DNA of 64,000 bases from contig WRMH01000010.1 of NCBI GenBank assembly GCA_009777235.1, positions 1-64,000 on the forward strand, written 5' to 3'. Made by a program: the position numbers and the translations under genes. This DNA comes from Oscillospiraceae bacterium. Lineage in GTDB: Bacteria > Bacillota > Clostridia > Oscillospirales > Oscillospiraceae. The notes under the pieces were generated by a model. It ran no database searches, was not told the DNA's origin, and was given only the letters and a program-made list of their open reading frames with translations. Positions 40,060 to 50,516 of this stretch are shown piece by piece. Numbering within the stretch: position 1 is the stretch's first letter; every line of letters begins with the position of its first letter.

Positions 40060-41168
40060 TATGTTGTTACCTTTCTTTTGGATACGCCCATTAAGTCCTC
40101 AAGAGCCTCATATGTAGATTTGTTTGGAGTTATGCCCTTGTCTGCCAAATCGCTTATAACCATATTTAACCCCATGATCATCGCTTTGTTAATATCTTCA
40201 TAAGCAAGCCTTCTCATTTGCTCCACGTTTTCATAATCCCTTGTCAGTTCAATATAATCGGCCACATAGATAATCTTATCGAGCAGTGTCATGCCGGGCG
40301 AGCCTGTTGTGTGTAATTTAATAGCCTCCGCGACTTCATCAGAAACGCCAAACATAGATTTTGCGAGCAGTGCCGCCGTCAATGGGTGCAGTATTTTAGC
40401 TTCGTTAATATTGTAACTATTTGTGTAACTATTTGTAATTATTCTATGCTCTGCAATTATACACAAATTTTCATTAAAATCAAGCCTTTTTGTAATATCG
40501 TGTAAAATTGCCGCTTCGCGGGCATCGTCAACGCTTGCGTTCCAACGCTTGGCAAGCTCTGCGGCCGCCTTTTCGGTTTCTTTTACGTGCAAAATACGAC
40601 CCGGGTCAAGCATTGAGTATGCCTCATCGCGAAGCCACTTCCAATTTGGTTTTGCGTTATATAGCCTGTGTTGAATTATGAGCTTGTAATTTGCCCCGCA
40701 AATATATTGATCGCCCTCACGCTCAGGCAATAAGCCGCGCAGCGTTGTTGATGAAATATCAACAATATCACGCCTTAGCAAAACAGGTTCTGCGGCGGAG
40801 AGCAGCTTGTCGCTCTGCTTCCATGTATCGAGAGAGTCATACATATCGTTTCCTACGAGTAAATACAGCTTTGCGTCGGGATACTCCTTTTGTATTTGGG
40901 TGACCGTATCAATTGTGTAATTATTTTCCGCGCTGTATATTTCCATATCGGATACAATTGTATTTTCTATATCGCAAAACGCGTTTTTCGTCATTTGCAG
41001 CCGTATATCGGGACTTGGCGTAAAAAGAGGCATATTCTTGTGCGGTGATGTGCCGGTAGGTATCACAATGACAAGATCAAGGCTCTTCTCCCCTATTGCC
41101 CTTGCCGCCGCCGCCGTATGCCCGATATGCGGCGGATTGAAAGCTCCGCCAAAAATCCCTATTTTCAC
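40059..41168 (-). CDS. nadD: NadD-YqeK fusion: nicotinate-nucleotide adenylyltransferase plus HD Ap4A hydrolase
   Basis: 369 residues joining two enzymes that are usually separate neighbours. Residues 1 to about 170 are NadD: GGAFNPPHIGH nucleotide site, TGTSPHK, and ISSTTLR. Residues about 185-369 are YqeK: HVKETEKAAAELA, AAILHDITKRL, HPLTAALLAK and LLDKIIYVADYIELTR. NadD makes deamido-NAD; YqeK cleaves diadenosine tetraphosphate. The NadD part is short: WKQSDKLL passes almost directly to VDISSTTLR, with about 20-40 fewer residues than usual. It overlaps rdgB by 4 bp. Confidence 0.9.
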   Translation of the reverse strand: MKIGIFGGAFNPPHIGHTAAAARAIGEKSLDLVIVIPTGTSPHKNMPLFTPSPDIRLQMTKNAFCDIENTIVSDMEIYSAENNYTIDTVTQIQKEYPDAKLYLLVGNDMYDSLDTWKQSDKLLSAAEPVLLRRDIVDISSTTLRGLLPEREGDQYICGANYKLIIQHRLYNAKPNWKWLRDEAYSMLDPGRILHVKETEKAAAELAKRWNASVDDAREAAILHDITKRLDFNENLCIIAEHRIITNSYTNSYNINEAKILHPLTAALLAKSMFGVSDEVAEAIKLHTTGSPGMTLLDKIIYVADYIELTRDYENVEQMRRLAYEDINKAMIMGLNMVISDLADKGITPNKSTYEALEDLMGVSKRKVTT

Positions 41169-41785
41169 TCTTTTTTGCCACCTTCTCTCACGGATAACTC
41201 ATATGTCTCGAGAGCTAAGTAAAACTCGCGTAATGCGATACCTCTGTGTGATATGGAATTTTTTTCCTCATGCGAAAGCTCCGCCATTGTTTTGGTCATT
41301 TTGTCGGGTATGAAAACCGGGTCGTATCCAAATCCATTATTGCCGCGAGGCGCTGTTGATATTTTGCCGCCGCACTCGCCGGTGGCGGTGATGATCTCGC
41401 CCGAAGGGAAAGCGCATACAATGGTACAGACGAATTTTGCGGCTCGATGTTCCGCTTTTTCCATTTTTGATAGTAAATATATACATCTTTGTTCCGAAGT
41501 CAGACTTTCACCGCCATAGGTGGCGGTGTGCAAGCCGGGCTCGCCTCGGAGCGCATGGACAACAAGCCCTGAATCATCCGCTATTGCCGGCATACCCGAA
41601 ACTTTGCATATCGCGCGCGCTTTTAGCGCGGCATTTTCAAAAAATGTATCACCTGTTTCCAAAATATCAATGGTTATGCCGAGCTCGCCGCGGCTGATGA
41701 CAGATATTCCGAGCTTTGCGAGTATGTCGCGCATCTCTGCTATTTTCCCCGGATTGGAGGTTGCAAGAACATATGTCATACTCAT
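41165..41785 (-). CDS. rdgB: XTP/dITP pyrophosphatase (RdgB/HAM1)
   Basis: 206 residues. Family motifs are LATSNPGKIAEM, ADDSGLVVHALRGEPGLHTA, NGFGYDPVFIP and SHRGIALREF. It removes deaminated purine nucleotides from the pool. Its ends overlap both neighbours, showing a compact operon. Confidence 0.96.
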   Translation of the reverse strand: MSMTYVLATSNPGKIAEMRDILAKLGISVISRGELGITIDILETGDTFFENAALKARAICKVSGMPAIADDSGLVVHALRGEPGLHTATYGGESLTSEQRCIYLLSKMEKAEHRAAKFVCTIVCAFPSGEIITATGECGGKISTAPRGNNGFGYDPVFIPDKMTKTMAELSHEEKNSISHRGIALREFYLALETYELSVREGGKKE

Positions 41786-42696
41786 GATAATATTGCCTCC
41801 GTGAAATCGCCCGCATTAAAATCCATTAAGTCGGTCACTTTCTCGCCGATACCAATGAGCTTTACGGGTACGTCAATCTCTGCCGCTATGGCATAAACAA
41901 TGCCGCCCTTTGCCGTGCCGTCAAGTTTAGTGAGTATGATACCCGTAATATCCGCAGCTTCCTTAAACAAAAGCGCTTGCCTGAGGCCGTTTTGCCCGGT
42001 TGCGGCATCAACTACCAACAATATTTCAAGATCAGCCTCGGGCAGCTCGCGATTGATTATGCGGCAAATCTTGCGAAGTTCATTCATGAGATTTGATTTA
42101 TTATGGAGCCTTCCCGCTGTGTCGCAAATAAGTATATCGGTCTTACGCGCTTTTGCGGCACATATTGCGTCAAATATAACCGAAGCGGGGTCTGACCCTT
42201 CCTCGCGGCGTATAATATCCGCGCCGCTGCGCGTTGCCCAAAGGGAAAGCTGTTCGCCGGCAGCAGCGCGAAACGTGTCGCCCGCGCACAGCAATACGCT
42301 CTTGCCGGAGGATGCAAACCTTGCGGCGAGCTTGCCCGCGGTAGTCGTCTTTCCTACTCCGTTGACGCCGACAATCAAAATTACCGATGGCGCAGTTTCC
42401 AATTTCAGCGCGGCGGAGTGAGTTAATTTATCGGAAAGTATCCGCGCCAACGCCTTTTTTATTTCGAAAATACCTTTAAGGCCATCTTTGATAACCGTTT
42501 CTTTAAGCTCATCTACCGCGCAAGTTGCAAGCTGTGCGCCCACATCGGCCAAAATAAGCGTTTCTTCAAGCAAATCAAAGAAATCGTCGTTTGCCCCCGT
42601 AAAAGACGCAAGTGCCGCGCCAATTTGACGGGATGTTTTTGACAGTCCTGATTTTAGTCTGCCGAGCGCGCCTTGCACGCTTTTAAAAGGTTCCAT
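41782..42696 (-). CDS. ftsY: Signal recognition particle receptor FtsY
   Basis: 304 residues, the short form without a long acidic N-domain. GTPase motifs are GVNGVGKTTTAGKLA, DTAGR and TKLDGTAKGG. It docks the SRP-ribosome complex at the membrane. The smc-ftsY junction is a TAATG overlap. Confidence 0.96.
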   Translation of the reverse strand: MEPFKSVQGALGRLKSGLSKTSRQIGAALASFTGANDDFFDLLEETLILADVGAQLATCAVDELKETVIKDGLKGIFEIKKALARILSDKLTHSAALKLETAPSVILIVGVNGVGKTTTAGKLAARFASSGKSVLLCAGDTFRAAAGEQLSLWATRSGADIIRREEGSDPASVIFDAICAAKARKTDILICDTAGRLHNKSNLMNELRKICRIINRELPEADLEILLVVDAATGQNGLRQALLFKEAADITGIILTKLDGTAKGGIVYAIAAEIDVPVKLIGIGEKVTDLMDFNAGDFTEAILS

Positions 42697-45600
42697 TACA
42701 CGCTAACCCTGCTGCCCAAATGCTTTTCGGCTTCATCCAGATCAACGCACAGTATATTTGATACGCCAAGCTCTTGCATGGTAATACCGTAAAGCACATC
42801 GGTTTCTTCCATTGTACCTCGTTTGTGCGAGATAACTATCATCTGCGTCTTGCTTGACATATGTCGCATATAATCGGCAAAACGGAGCACATTTGCCTCG
42901 TCAAGCGCCGTATCTATCTCATCCATGACGACAAACGGCGGCGGACGGACAGATAAGATGGCAAAATATATCGCAATAGCCACAAACGCTTTTTCTCCGC
43001 CAGAGAGCAGCGTGATAGTCTTGAGAGATTTTCCGGGCGGTTGCACTTTTATTTCGATACCGCATCCGAGAACATCATCGGGGTCTTCGAGAAAGAGCGA
43101 AGCTGTACCTCCGCCAAAGAGCTCTTTAAAAGTGCTCTCAAATTTCTCACTGATAAGATTAAACTCCCGCGTGAAAATATCGCGCATACGTGATGTGAGA
43201 TCATCTATAATCCCCAAAAGCTCGCCCTTGGCGTTTTGGACGTCGTCGCGCTGCGCTGTATAGTTTTCATAACGCTCGCTGACACGCTCGTATTCTTTTA
43301 TGGCATTTGGGTTTACAGGCCCGAGCTCGTCAAGCTCACGGCGTATCGCATTGATTCTTCGTCTTGCGGATGCTGGGCTGTCTATTGGCGTGCCATGATT
43401 TATCGCGGCGCTTCTTGATAATTCATATGTGCTCCACAGCTTATCTATGATTGTTTCTTCTTCGTTTTTTATTGCCTGCAGCTTCATCTCGCAAGATGAT
43501 ACTTTACGTTGCTTATCGCTCAGTTCTTCGGTTTTATCCTTTATAATTTTGTTTATGCCGCTTCGCTTTGCCTCGATCTCAATTTTTACGTCGTTTAGCT
43601 TGGACAAGCGTTCCTTTTGCAAAGATATTTCAGTTCTGATTGTCAGGGTATCTTGCTCTTTATTTTTAATTTGAGTGCAAATCAGATTGTTTTTTTGCTC
43701 CAATTTACCTATCATTTCTATTTGCCGCTCGCGGGAGCCCGACATTTCATCGCGCAAACCCATGAGTTCGGCAACCGCTTTGAGCAATGACTCCCTTTCG
43801 GCATCAAGTGCGGCAGTCTGCGAACGAATTTCGCCAAGAGCTAAGTTTACCCTCTCGCGCTCTTTTGTAAATAATTCATTATTTCGTATAGCCGATTCAA
43901 TCTCCGCGCCGACCGACGATATTTCGCTTTCCAAAGCGGAGATGGTTTTTGTCAATGATTCGGTGTCGGCGGAGTTTTGTGAGAGCCGGGATTCGATCTG
44001 GGAGCTTTCAGCCGTGATGCTCTTAATCTTTTCATTTATGGTTTGGATGTTTTGCTCGCGGTGTGTTTTCTCGATTTCATGCTTCATTATATCTTCCTGT
44101 GCCAACCTAAGCTCCCCGAGAGCTGTTTCAAGCTCATATTCCGCCGCTGTCTTTTCGCGGACACATTCGGCGTGTTCCCGTTCGGCCTTTGCCAAATCGT
44201 CGTCAGAAGCCTTTATACGGCTCTCAAGCTGTTCTAATTCATTTGCTCTTGAAAGTACGCCAACGGTACTGGCCGCGCTTCCGCCCGTCATCGAGCCGCC
44301 TTTGTTTATGACCTGCCCGTCTTGCGTAACGATTTTATATTGGTGATTGTGCTTTTTTGCCAGCCGGATTGCGGCGGAGAGGTCATCCATAATAATAACG
44401 CGGCCAAGCAAGCTGTTATATATACCGCTAAATTTTGAGTTATATTTTATCAAATTGATCGCAAGGCCGATAAAACCTTCATCATTTTTAAATTTCGCTT
44501 CGTCAAGGCAGTTTCCGTTTATCGTAGATATCGGAAGAAACGTGGCTCTGCCTCCGTCACGGCGTTTGAGGAGATTTATCGCGGCTTTTCCATCTTCTTC
44601 CGTATCAACAATGATGTTTTGAAGCGAACCGCCCAGAGCCGTTTCAATCGCTATGGTATATGCGTCATCCGTCTTAACTTGGCTTCCAACCGTTCCGTGA
44701 ATATTATTTAAAGCCCCTCTGGAATATTCTTGCATTATCATTTTTACTGATTTATGGTATCCCTGATAGTCTTTTTCCATTTCACGGAGCAGCATTTGCC
44801 GAGATTTAAGAGTTTTCAAGTCAAACGACAGACGTTCGAGTTTCTCACCGGAGAGCTCCGCTTTCTTTGCGCGGTTATTGGCTTTGATGGTAAGCCCGCC
44901 GATTATGTTATCGAGCGATATAGCGTCATCCCGCGCCTTTTGAAGTATGCTATTTTGCTTTTTATGTTCCGCCTCAAGAGCTTTGAGGCCATCTTTTGAC
45001 GATAACAGTTCCTGCTTGACCGATTCTTCCATATCATAGAGCTCTTGAGCCGTCGAAACAAGCCCCGAAAACTCAGATTTCTTGTTGCTGTGAGCAGACT
45101 GCAGCTCCTGCTCTTTTTTAATGAGTTCGCTGTGGAGCTTTACAGATTCGCCGGATACAGACATTATGCTCTCAAGCTCGTCAGACAGTGCAGTGATTTC
45201 CCCGTCTTTTTGTTTTTTTGCGCGGGAAATTTCAGAAAGCCTGGTTTCACGGCTGCTGATTTGTGTTCCTACGCCGTCTTGCTGCTGCCTGCTGCTTTCA
45301 AGTTCGCTTTTAATATGCTCAATCTGCCCGAGATTGCTGTTTAACTCTGATTTTAGCACGGCAACCGCCGCATCCGCCTCGCTGTTTTGATGCTCCGCGG
45401 CGGAAATAAGGTCGCGAATGGATTGCGCATCTTTTTCGCCGTCCGCCGTCAGAGAGCTTAGTGATTCGGACTGCGAAAATATTTCGTCAAGCTCTATTTG
45501 TTTGGCGTCCAGACCTCGCGTTGCATCCATAAAATCATTTTCAGCCTTTTGAGTACGCGCCCCGATCGTCTCCAATTCTTTAAGCCATAATGAAATTTCC

Positions 45601-46283
45601 ACGCCGCGCAGCTCGCCGTTTAACAGAAGATACTTCTTTGCCGTTTCCGCCTGCTCGCGCAAAGGCCCCACCTGAAGCTCAAGCTCGGATATTCTGTCCC
45701 CTATTCTAAGCAGATTGTCCTCGGTCTGCGCGAGCTTGCGCTCGGCTTCGTCCTTTTTGTGCCTGTACTTGGAAATACCCGCCGCTTCTTCAAAAATATC
45801 ACGCCTGTCTTTACTCTTTGTTGATAGGATTTCGGCGATTTTACCCTGTCCAATGACAGAATATCCCTCGCGGCCAAGACCTGTGTCCATGAGCAGCTCC
45901 GTTACCTCTTTGAGCCTGACCATAGACCTGTTGATGTAGTATTCGCTTTCGCCGGAACGATAGCACCGTCTGGTAAGCATGACTTCCGAAGTATCCAGAC
46001 CCAGATGCCCGTCGGAGTTGTCAAGTATGAGAGAGACTTCGGCAAAATTTTGCTGCGGCCTTCTCAACGTGCCGCCGAAAATAACGTCCTCCATCTTTCC
46101 GCTGCGCAAGGTCTTGGTGGACTGTTCCCCCATAACCCAAAGCATAGCATCGGCAATATTTGATTTGCCGCTGCCATTTGGGCCTACTATTCCCGTAATC
46201 GGCTTTTCAAACGTGAGCCTCGTTTGTGTTGGAAAGGATTTAAATCCTTGTATTTCTAAGGATTTTAAGTACAGGGCAAACAC
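42696..46283 (-). CDS. smc: Chromosome segregation ATPase SMC
   Basis: 1195 residues, the full family length. Walker A is GPNGSGKSNIADA near the N-terminus; two long coiled coils flank a hinge at about 500-660 (GTVGSQVKTDDAYTIAIE onwards). The signature LLSGGEKAFVAIA and Walker B FVVMDEIDTALDEANV close the head. SMC dimers with ScpAB compact and segregate the chromosome. The rnc gene, its usual neighbour, lies 6.6 kb upstream behind two phosphorylases and a kinase. Confidence 0.97.
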   Translation of the reverse strand: MFALYLKSLEIQGFKSFPTQTRLTFEKPITGIVGPNGSGKSNIADAMLWVMGEQSTKTLRSGKMEDVIFGGTLRRPQQNFAEVSLILDNSDGHLGLDTSEVMLTRRCYRSGESEYYINRSMVRLKEVTELLMDTGLGREGYSVIGQGKIAEILSTKSKDRRDIFEEAAGISKYRHKKDEAERKLAQTEDNLLRIGDRISELELQVGPLREQAETAKKYLLLNGELRGVEISLWLKELETIGARTQKAENDFMDATRGLDAKQIELDEIFSQSESLSSLTADGEKDAQSIRDLISAAEHQNSEADAAVAVLKSELNSNLGQIEHIKSELESSRQQQDGVGTQISSRETRLSEISRAKKQKDGEITALSDELESIMSVSGESVKLHSELIKKEQELQSAHSNKKSEFSGLVSTAQELYDMEESVKQELLSSKDGLKALEAEHKKQNSILQKARDDAISLDNIIGGLTIKANNRAKKAELSGEKLERLSFDLKTLKSRQMLLREMEKDYQGYHKSVKMIMQEYSRGALNNIHGTVGSQVKTDDAYTIAIETALGGSLQNIIVDTEEDGKAAINLLKRRDGGRATFLPISTINGNCLDEAKFKNDEGFIGLAINLIKYNSKFSGIYNSLLGRVIIMDDLSAAIRLAKKHNHQYKIVTQDGQVINKGGSMTGGSAASTVGVLSRANELEQLESRIKASDDDLAKAEREHAECVREKTAAEYELETALGELRLAQEDIMKHEIEKTHREQNIQTINEKIKSITAESSQIESRLSQNSADTESLTKTISALESEISSVGAEIESAIRNNELFTKERERVNLALGEIRSQTAALDAERESLLKAVAELMGLRDEMSGSRERQIEMIGKLEQKNNLICTQIKNKEQDTLTIRTEISLQKERLSKLNDVKIEIEAKRSGINKIIKDKTEELSDKQRKVSSCEMKLQAIKNEEETIIDKLWSTYELSRSAAINHGTPIDSPASARRRINAIRRELDELGPVNPNAIKEYERVSERYENYTAQRDDVQNAKGELLGIIDDLTSRMRDIFTREFNLISEKFESTFKELFGGGTASLFLEDPDDVLGCGIEIKVQPPGKSLKTITLLSGGEKAFVAIAIYFAILSVRPPPFVVMDEIDTALDEANVLRFADYMRHMSSKTQMIVISHKRGTMEETDVLYGITMQELGVSNILCVDLDEAEKHLGSRVSV

Positions 46284-46349
46284 CAGCCTTCCGAATTATC
46301 TTAATCTGTAACATTATATACGCACATGACCTGATTTTCAACAAAAACA

Positions 46350-46389
46350 TGCACGAAAATACAAAATAATGTATCTGTATTTTCGTGCA
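46350..46389 (-). terminator. 14-bp palindrome between kinase gene and smc, probable terminator
   Basis: TGCACGAAAATACA (46350-46363) and TGTATTTTCGTGCA (46376-46389) are perfect complements around 12 nt. Read leftward the stem is followed by TGTTTTTGT, so it may end transcripts of the phosphorylase-kinase genes before smc. The stem is AT-rich for a terminator. Confidence 0.5.
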
Positions 46390-46478
46390 AATACTATATG
46401 TAGACAGTTGCTTGTTTGCGGCTACCACCCAGACCCGGCGAGGAATGAGCGCAAGGGTCTTGGCAGTGACTGTTTGCC

Positions 46479-48002
46479 TTACAGCATAGACAGCGTTTTA
46501 AATCCGTCTTTCATGCCGGGATATAAATCTTTAAATAAATTATAATAATCGGCATAGACAGTGGAATTTGCTAAAATAGGCACATCTGATGGGTTTACTT
46601 TAATAATGGATTTACACGCCTCTGAAACGCTTGGATAAAGCCCTGTGCCGACCCCTGCCATAATAGCGGCTCCGAGTGCCGGGCCTTCCCTGTTTTGAAT
46701 TGTGGTGACGGGAAGCTCAAATACATCCGCAATCATCTGCCGCCACAGGGGGCTTCGCGCCCCGCCTCCGGTGGCATATATTTCACTAAAACCGACGCCA
46801 AGCTCGCGCAGCACGTCTAAAGATTGCCGGAGAGCATAGACAACGCCCTCCATAACGGCGCGGAGCATATCGTATTTTGTGTGGATGGCGGACAGCCCAA
46901 AGAAAACCCCTCTCGCGTTCGGGTCAAGTATCGGGCTTCTCTCCCCCATTAGATACGGCAAAAATATAAGCCTGTCGGCGCCGATAGGTACTTTAGAGGC
47001 GCTATCTGTCATCTGGTCATAGATATTTTGTCCAAGCTCTTTGGCCTCTTTCATCTCCTGCGTGAAAAAGTTGTTGCGCATCCATTGAAACGACAAACCC
47101 GCCGCGAGAGAACATCCAAAAACCGCCCAAGCTCCCGGCACGGCAGAGCAAAATGTATTGACGCGCCCCTTTAAATCCACCGCGACACTGTCAGAATGTG
47201 CGAATAAAACACCAGACGTGCCGATCGTTATAAAGGCTTTGCCGCTGTCAACCACGCCTGTTCCGATTGCGGCGGCCATATTGTCGCCGCCGCCGTATAC
47301 AACGGGCGTACCCTCTTTAAGGCCGGTCAGCAAAGCCGCCTCTTTTGTTATGTACCCGGCAACATCACATGCTTCTTTGACCTCAGGCAGCATGGATGCG
47401 TCAATACCCAATTTACCGAGCACTTCCTTTGACCAGTCGCGGGTATTGATGTCGAGCATATTCATGCCGGAAGCATCGCTTGCTTCCATTCCGAAATTGC
47501 CCGTCAGTTTGTAGCGAATATAGTCTTTCGGAAGCAGTATGTGACGGCATCGCTTAAAATTATCGGGTTCGTTGTTTTTGACCCAAAGGATATTCCCTGC
47601 GGTAAAACTTGTCAGCGCGGGATTTGCTGTGAGTTCAATCAGCCTTGACGCCCCGACGAGCCTTGTTATTTCATCACATTCTTTTGCTGTGCGGCCATCG
47701 CACCATATAATGCTGTTTCTTATGACCTCCCCGTCCTCTCCGAGCATTACAAGTCCGTGCATTTGCCCGGAAAATCCAATCCCGGCAATATCCTCAGCGG
47801 CGATGTTTGCTTTTGCCAGCACTTCTTTTAGTGACTTTACACAGGCATCCCACCAATCGGACGGGTCTTGCTCCGCCCAGCCGTTTTGCGGCTGATGAAG
47901 CGGATATTCAACGGTTGCCGAGCCGCATAAAACGCCAAACTCGTCAAACAACGCCGTTTTTGTGCCTGATGTTCCGATATCAATTCCAATAAGATACTTC
48001 AT
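46479..48002 (-). CDS. xylB: FGGY carbohydrate kinase, probable xylulokinase
   Basis: 507 residues. The N-terminal phosphate loop is IGIDIGTSGTKTALFD, and GFSGQMHGLVML is the XylB-specific substrate loop; YGGGDNMAAAIGTG and the C-terminal ATGGGARSPLWRQMIADV are FGGY signatures. It phosphorylates D-xylulose (xylose route); a different ketose or polyol cannot be excluded. It lies 20 bp after a cellobiose-phosphorylase-like gene on the same strand. No xylose isomerase is in the window. Confidence 0.88.
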   Translation of the reverse strand: MKYLIGIDIGTSGTKTALFDEFGVLCGSATVEYPLHQPQNGWAEQDPSDWWDACVKSLKEVLAKANIAAEDIAGIGFSGQMHGLVMLGEDGEVIRNSIIWCDGRTAKECDEITRLVGASRLIELTANPALTSFTAGNILWVKNNEPDNFKRCRHILLPKDYIRYKLTGNFGMEASDASGMNMLDINTRDWSKEVLGKLGIDASMLPEVKEACDVAGYITKEAALLTGLKEGTPVVYGGGDNMAAAIGTGVVDSGKAFITIGTSGVLFAHSDSVAVDLKGRVNTFCSAVPGAWAVFGCSLAAGLSFQWMRNNFFTQEMKEAKELGQNIYDQMTDSASKVPIGADRLIFLPYLMGERSPILDPNARGVFFGLSAIHTKYDMLRAVMEGVVYALRQSLDVLRELGVGFSEIYATGGGARSPLWRQMIADVFELPVTTIQNREGPALGAAIMAGVGTGLYPSVSEACKSIIKVNPSDVPILANSTVYADYYNLFKDLYPGMKDGFKTLSML

Positions 48003-48022
48003 ATAAGTTCCTTTCCTCTGTA

Positions 48023-50464
48023 TTATAGTTTACATAAAACATTGACCGTGCTCCCGCGAGAAGCCGGCGGGATAATCCACGCGCCGGGCTCACTTGAAGT
48101 TATTTCGCTGCCGTCTGCCCAAAGGCCGCGTTCTTTACCGGAGCGTGTGACTGTAATATTATACACAGCGCCTCTGAAAACACGCCTTATCTCGACATTA
48201 TCAAACCTCTCCGGCAGACACGGCGCGATTATAAGCCCGTCGAGCGTCGGGCGTATGCCAAGCAGATACTGGCTTACATTTAGAAATGTCCAGGCGGCAG
48301 TGCCTGTAAGCCAACTGTTTTTCGCCTCGCCCGGTGTCGGAGCTTCCTTACCGGCTATCATCTGGCTGTAGACATACGGCTCGGTGCGATGTATCTCGCT
48401 GATATCTTCAAGATAAGCCGGGCAAATGCGCCTGTATACTTCAAACGCCTCGTCTGCGTTGCCGAGCGTTGCTTCGGCAATGCTGACCCACGGGTTATTA
48501 TGGCAAAAAACAGCGCCGTTTTCTTTGTAGCCGGGAGGATAACTGCTGACCTCTCCCAGATTTAAGTGATATTCTTTATATGTCGGCCATAATAAGCAAG
48601 TGCCGTATTCATAAGTAAGATGGGTTTTGGTGCTTTCGAGCGCTTTTTGCGCGGCGCCGCTATCTATGCCAACGCGAGCCATAACGCACATGCCCTGCGG
48701 CTCAATATAAATCTTACCGTCAACGCAATCCTTGCCGCCGACTTTATCTCCGTTTGAATCATAGGCGCGTAAAAACCATTCTCCGTCCCAACCGTCTTTT
48801 AAAATAGCTTTTGACATAGCCTCGACCTGCAAACGCGCTTTTGCGGCTTCATCCGCTTTGCCGCTTTTATCACATAGCTCGGCAAATTGCGTGCCGTAGA
48901 GGACAAACATACCCGCTATGAACACACTCTCGGCGTTGCTTGTCATATTGCCACATGTCTGAAAACTCTCACCGGGCTCTGCGGAATAACAGTTTAAATT
49001 GAGGCAATCATTCCAATCCGCGCGGCCTATGAGAGGAAGGCTGTGCGGGCCTAAGTTGTTTAGCGTGTAATTGAAGCTGGCGCGTACATGCTCAAATAAC
49101 GGTCTTTCCGTCCCTTCCTTGTTATCAAACGGCACGGGCTCATCCAAGATTGAATAATCCCCTGTTTCTGATATATACGCGTACACGCAAGCAATGAGCC
49201 AGAGCGGGTCATCGTTAAATCCCATACCCACCTCTTCATTGCCCCGTTTTGTAAGAGGCTGGTATTGATGATATGCGCTGCCGTCTTCAAATTGTATTGC
49301 GGCTATATCGAGTATACGTTCGCGGGCGCGCTCCGGCACCATATGCACAAAACCGAGCAAATCCTGACACGAATCACGAAAACCCATTCCCCTGCCCGTG
49401 CCGCTCTCATAATAGCTCGCGCTGCGGCTCATGTTAAAGGTCGTCATGCACTGGTATTGATTCCAAATATTGACCATTCTGTCGAGCTTTTCATCGCCGG
49501 ATTTCGTATGATATTTGCAAAGCAGCTCACTCCAGTAATTTGAGAGCTTGCTTAACTCCTCGGCGACCGCACGGCTATTTCCATAACGGCTTATCAGTTC
49601 TTTGGCCGGCTTCTTGTTTATAACGCCGTTTTTTGCGGGGCCTTCCCATTTTTGTTCATTTGGCAATTCGACATACCCAAGTACAAAAATATACTCCGCG
49701 CACTCACCGGCTTTGAGAACGGTTTCAATGCGATGGCTCCCAATCGGCGACCATCCGTGCGCGATGCTGTTTGCGCTTTTATTTTGCGTGACAACTTCGG
49801 GCGACTGATATGAGTTGAATTTACCGATAAAGGTGTCAAGGTCGGTGTCAAACCCGTCGGTTTTATGGTCTACATAGTAAAAAGCGTAGTGATTGCGGCG
49901 TTCGCGGTATTCGGTCTTATGGTAGATAACGCCGTCTTCTACCTCAACCTCGCCAATGCTGAGGTTGCGCTGAAAATTAGTGCCGTCGTCAACGGCATTC
50001 CATAAGCAAAATTCGATAGCGGAGGTGGTGCTCACATTCTTGACGGTATCAGATTTATTTTTTAAAACAAATCTGTGAATCTCAACATTCGCGTCTATTG
50101 GCACAAAACAGGTAAGCTCACACAGAAGAGAATCCTTTTGTGCTTCAAACACCGTGTAGCCCATGCCGTGACGGCATTTAAACGAGTCGAGCCGTGTCTT
50201 TGCCGGCAAAAACGTCGGACTCCATACAGTCCCGCCGTCATTTATATAGTACATTCTACCGCCTGTATCACGCGGCACGGCATTATATCTATAGCGTGTC
50301 AGGCGTCTTAATTTTGCGTCACGATAGAATGTGTACCCTCCTCCGGTGTTTGATATTATTCCAAAGAATTCTTGCGACCCAAGATAATTTATCCACGGCA
50401 GCGGCGTATCGGGCGTATTGATAACATACTCACGCGCGGTATCGTCAAAATATCCAAATTTCAT
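48023..50464 (-). CDS. GH94 cellobiose phosphorylase
   Basis: 813 residues, the family size. N-terminal beta-sandwich begins [15 protein letters not shown]; the alpha/alpha barrel holds [21 protein letters not shown], split here from [19 protein letters not shown], and [10 protein letters not shown], the segment carrying the catalytic Asp. [14 protein letters not shown] and [11 protein letters not shown] shape the phosphate/acceptor side. It splits cytoplasmic cellobiose with phosphate to glucose-1-phosphate and glucose, saving ATP. Lack of a signal peptide fits this. It lies 52 bp after the second GH94 gene. Confidence 0.88.
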   Translation of the reverse strand: MKFGYFDDTAREYVINTPDTPLPWINYLGSQEFFGIISNTGGGYTFYRDAKLRRLTRYRYNAVPRDTGGRMYYINDGGTVWSPTFLPAKTRLDSFKCRHGMGYTVFEAQKDSLLCELTCFVPIDANVEIHRFVLKNKSDTVKNVSTTSAIEFCLWNAVDDGTNFQRNLSIGEVEVEDGVIYHKTEYRERRNHYAFYYVDHKTDGFDTDLDTFIGKFNSYQSPEVVTQNKSANSIAHGWSPIGSHRIETVLKAGECAEYIFVLGYVELPNEQKWEGPAKNGVINKKPAKELISRYGNSRAVAEELSKLSNYWSELLCKYHTKSGDEKLDRMVNIWNQYQCMTTFNMSRSASYYESGTGRGMGFRDSCQDLLGFVHMVPERARERILDIAAIQFEDGSAYHQYQPLTKRGNEEVGMGFNDDPLWLIACVYAYISETGDYSILDEPVPFDNKEGTERPLFEHVRASFNYTLNNLGPHSLPLIGRADWNDCLNLNCYSAEPGESFQTCGNMTSNAESVFIAGMFVLYGTQFAELCDKSGKADEAAKARLQVEAMSKAILKDGWDGEWFLRAYDSNGDKVGGKDCVDGKIYIEPQGMCVMARVGIDSGAAQKALESTKTHLTYEYGTCLLWPTYKEYHLNLGEVSSYPPGYKENGAVFCHNNPWVSIAEATLGNADEAFEVYRRICPAYLEDISEIHRTEPYVYSQMIAGKEAPTPGEAKNSWLTGTAAWTFLNVSQYLLGIRPTLDGLIIAPCLPERFDNVEIRRVFRGAVYNITVTRSGKERGLWADGSEITSSEPGAWIIPPASRGSTVNVLCKL

Positions 50465-50516
50465 AATATGCCTTCCTTTTATGTTTAATGTTCAAATATG
50501 GCGGGAAAACGGGTGT

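Noticed and set aside
46390-46478. Possible structured RNA with AGACCC/GGGTCT pairing downstream of the kinase gene
   Set aside because: The pairing is short with a long loop and does not match any RNA family I recognise; kept only as a remark.
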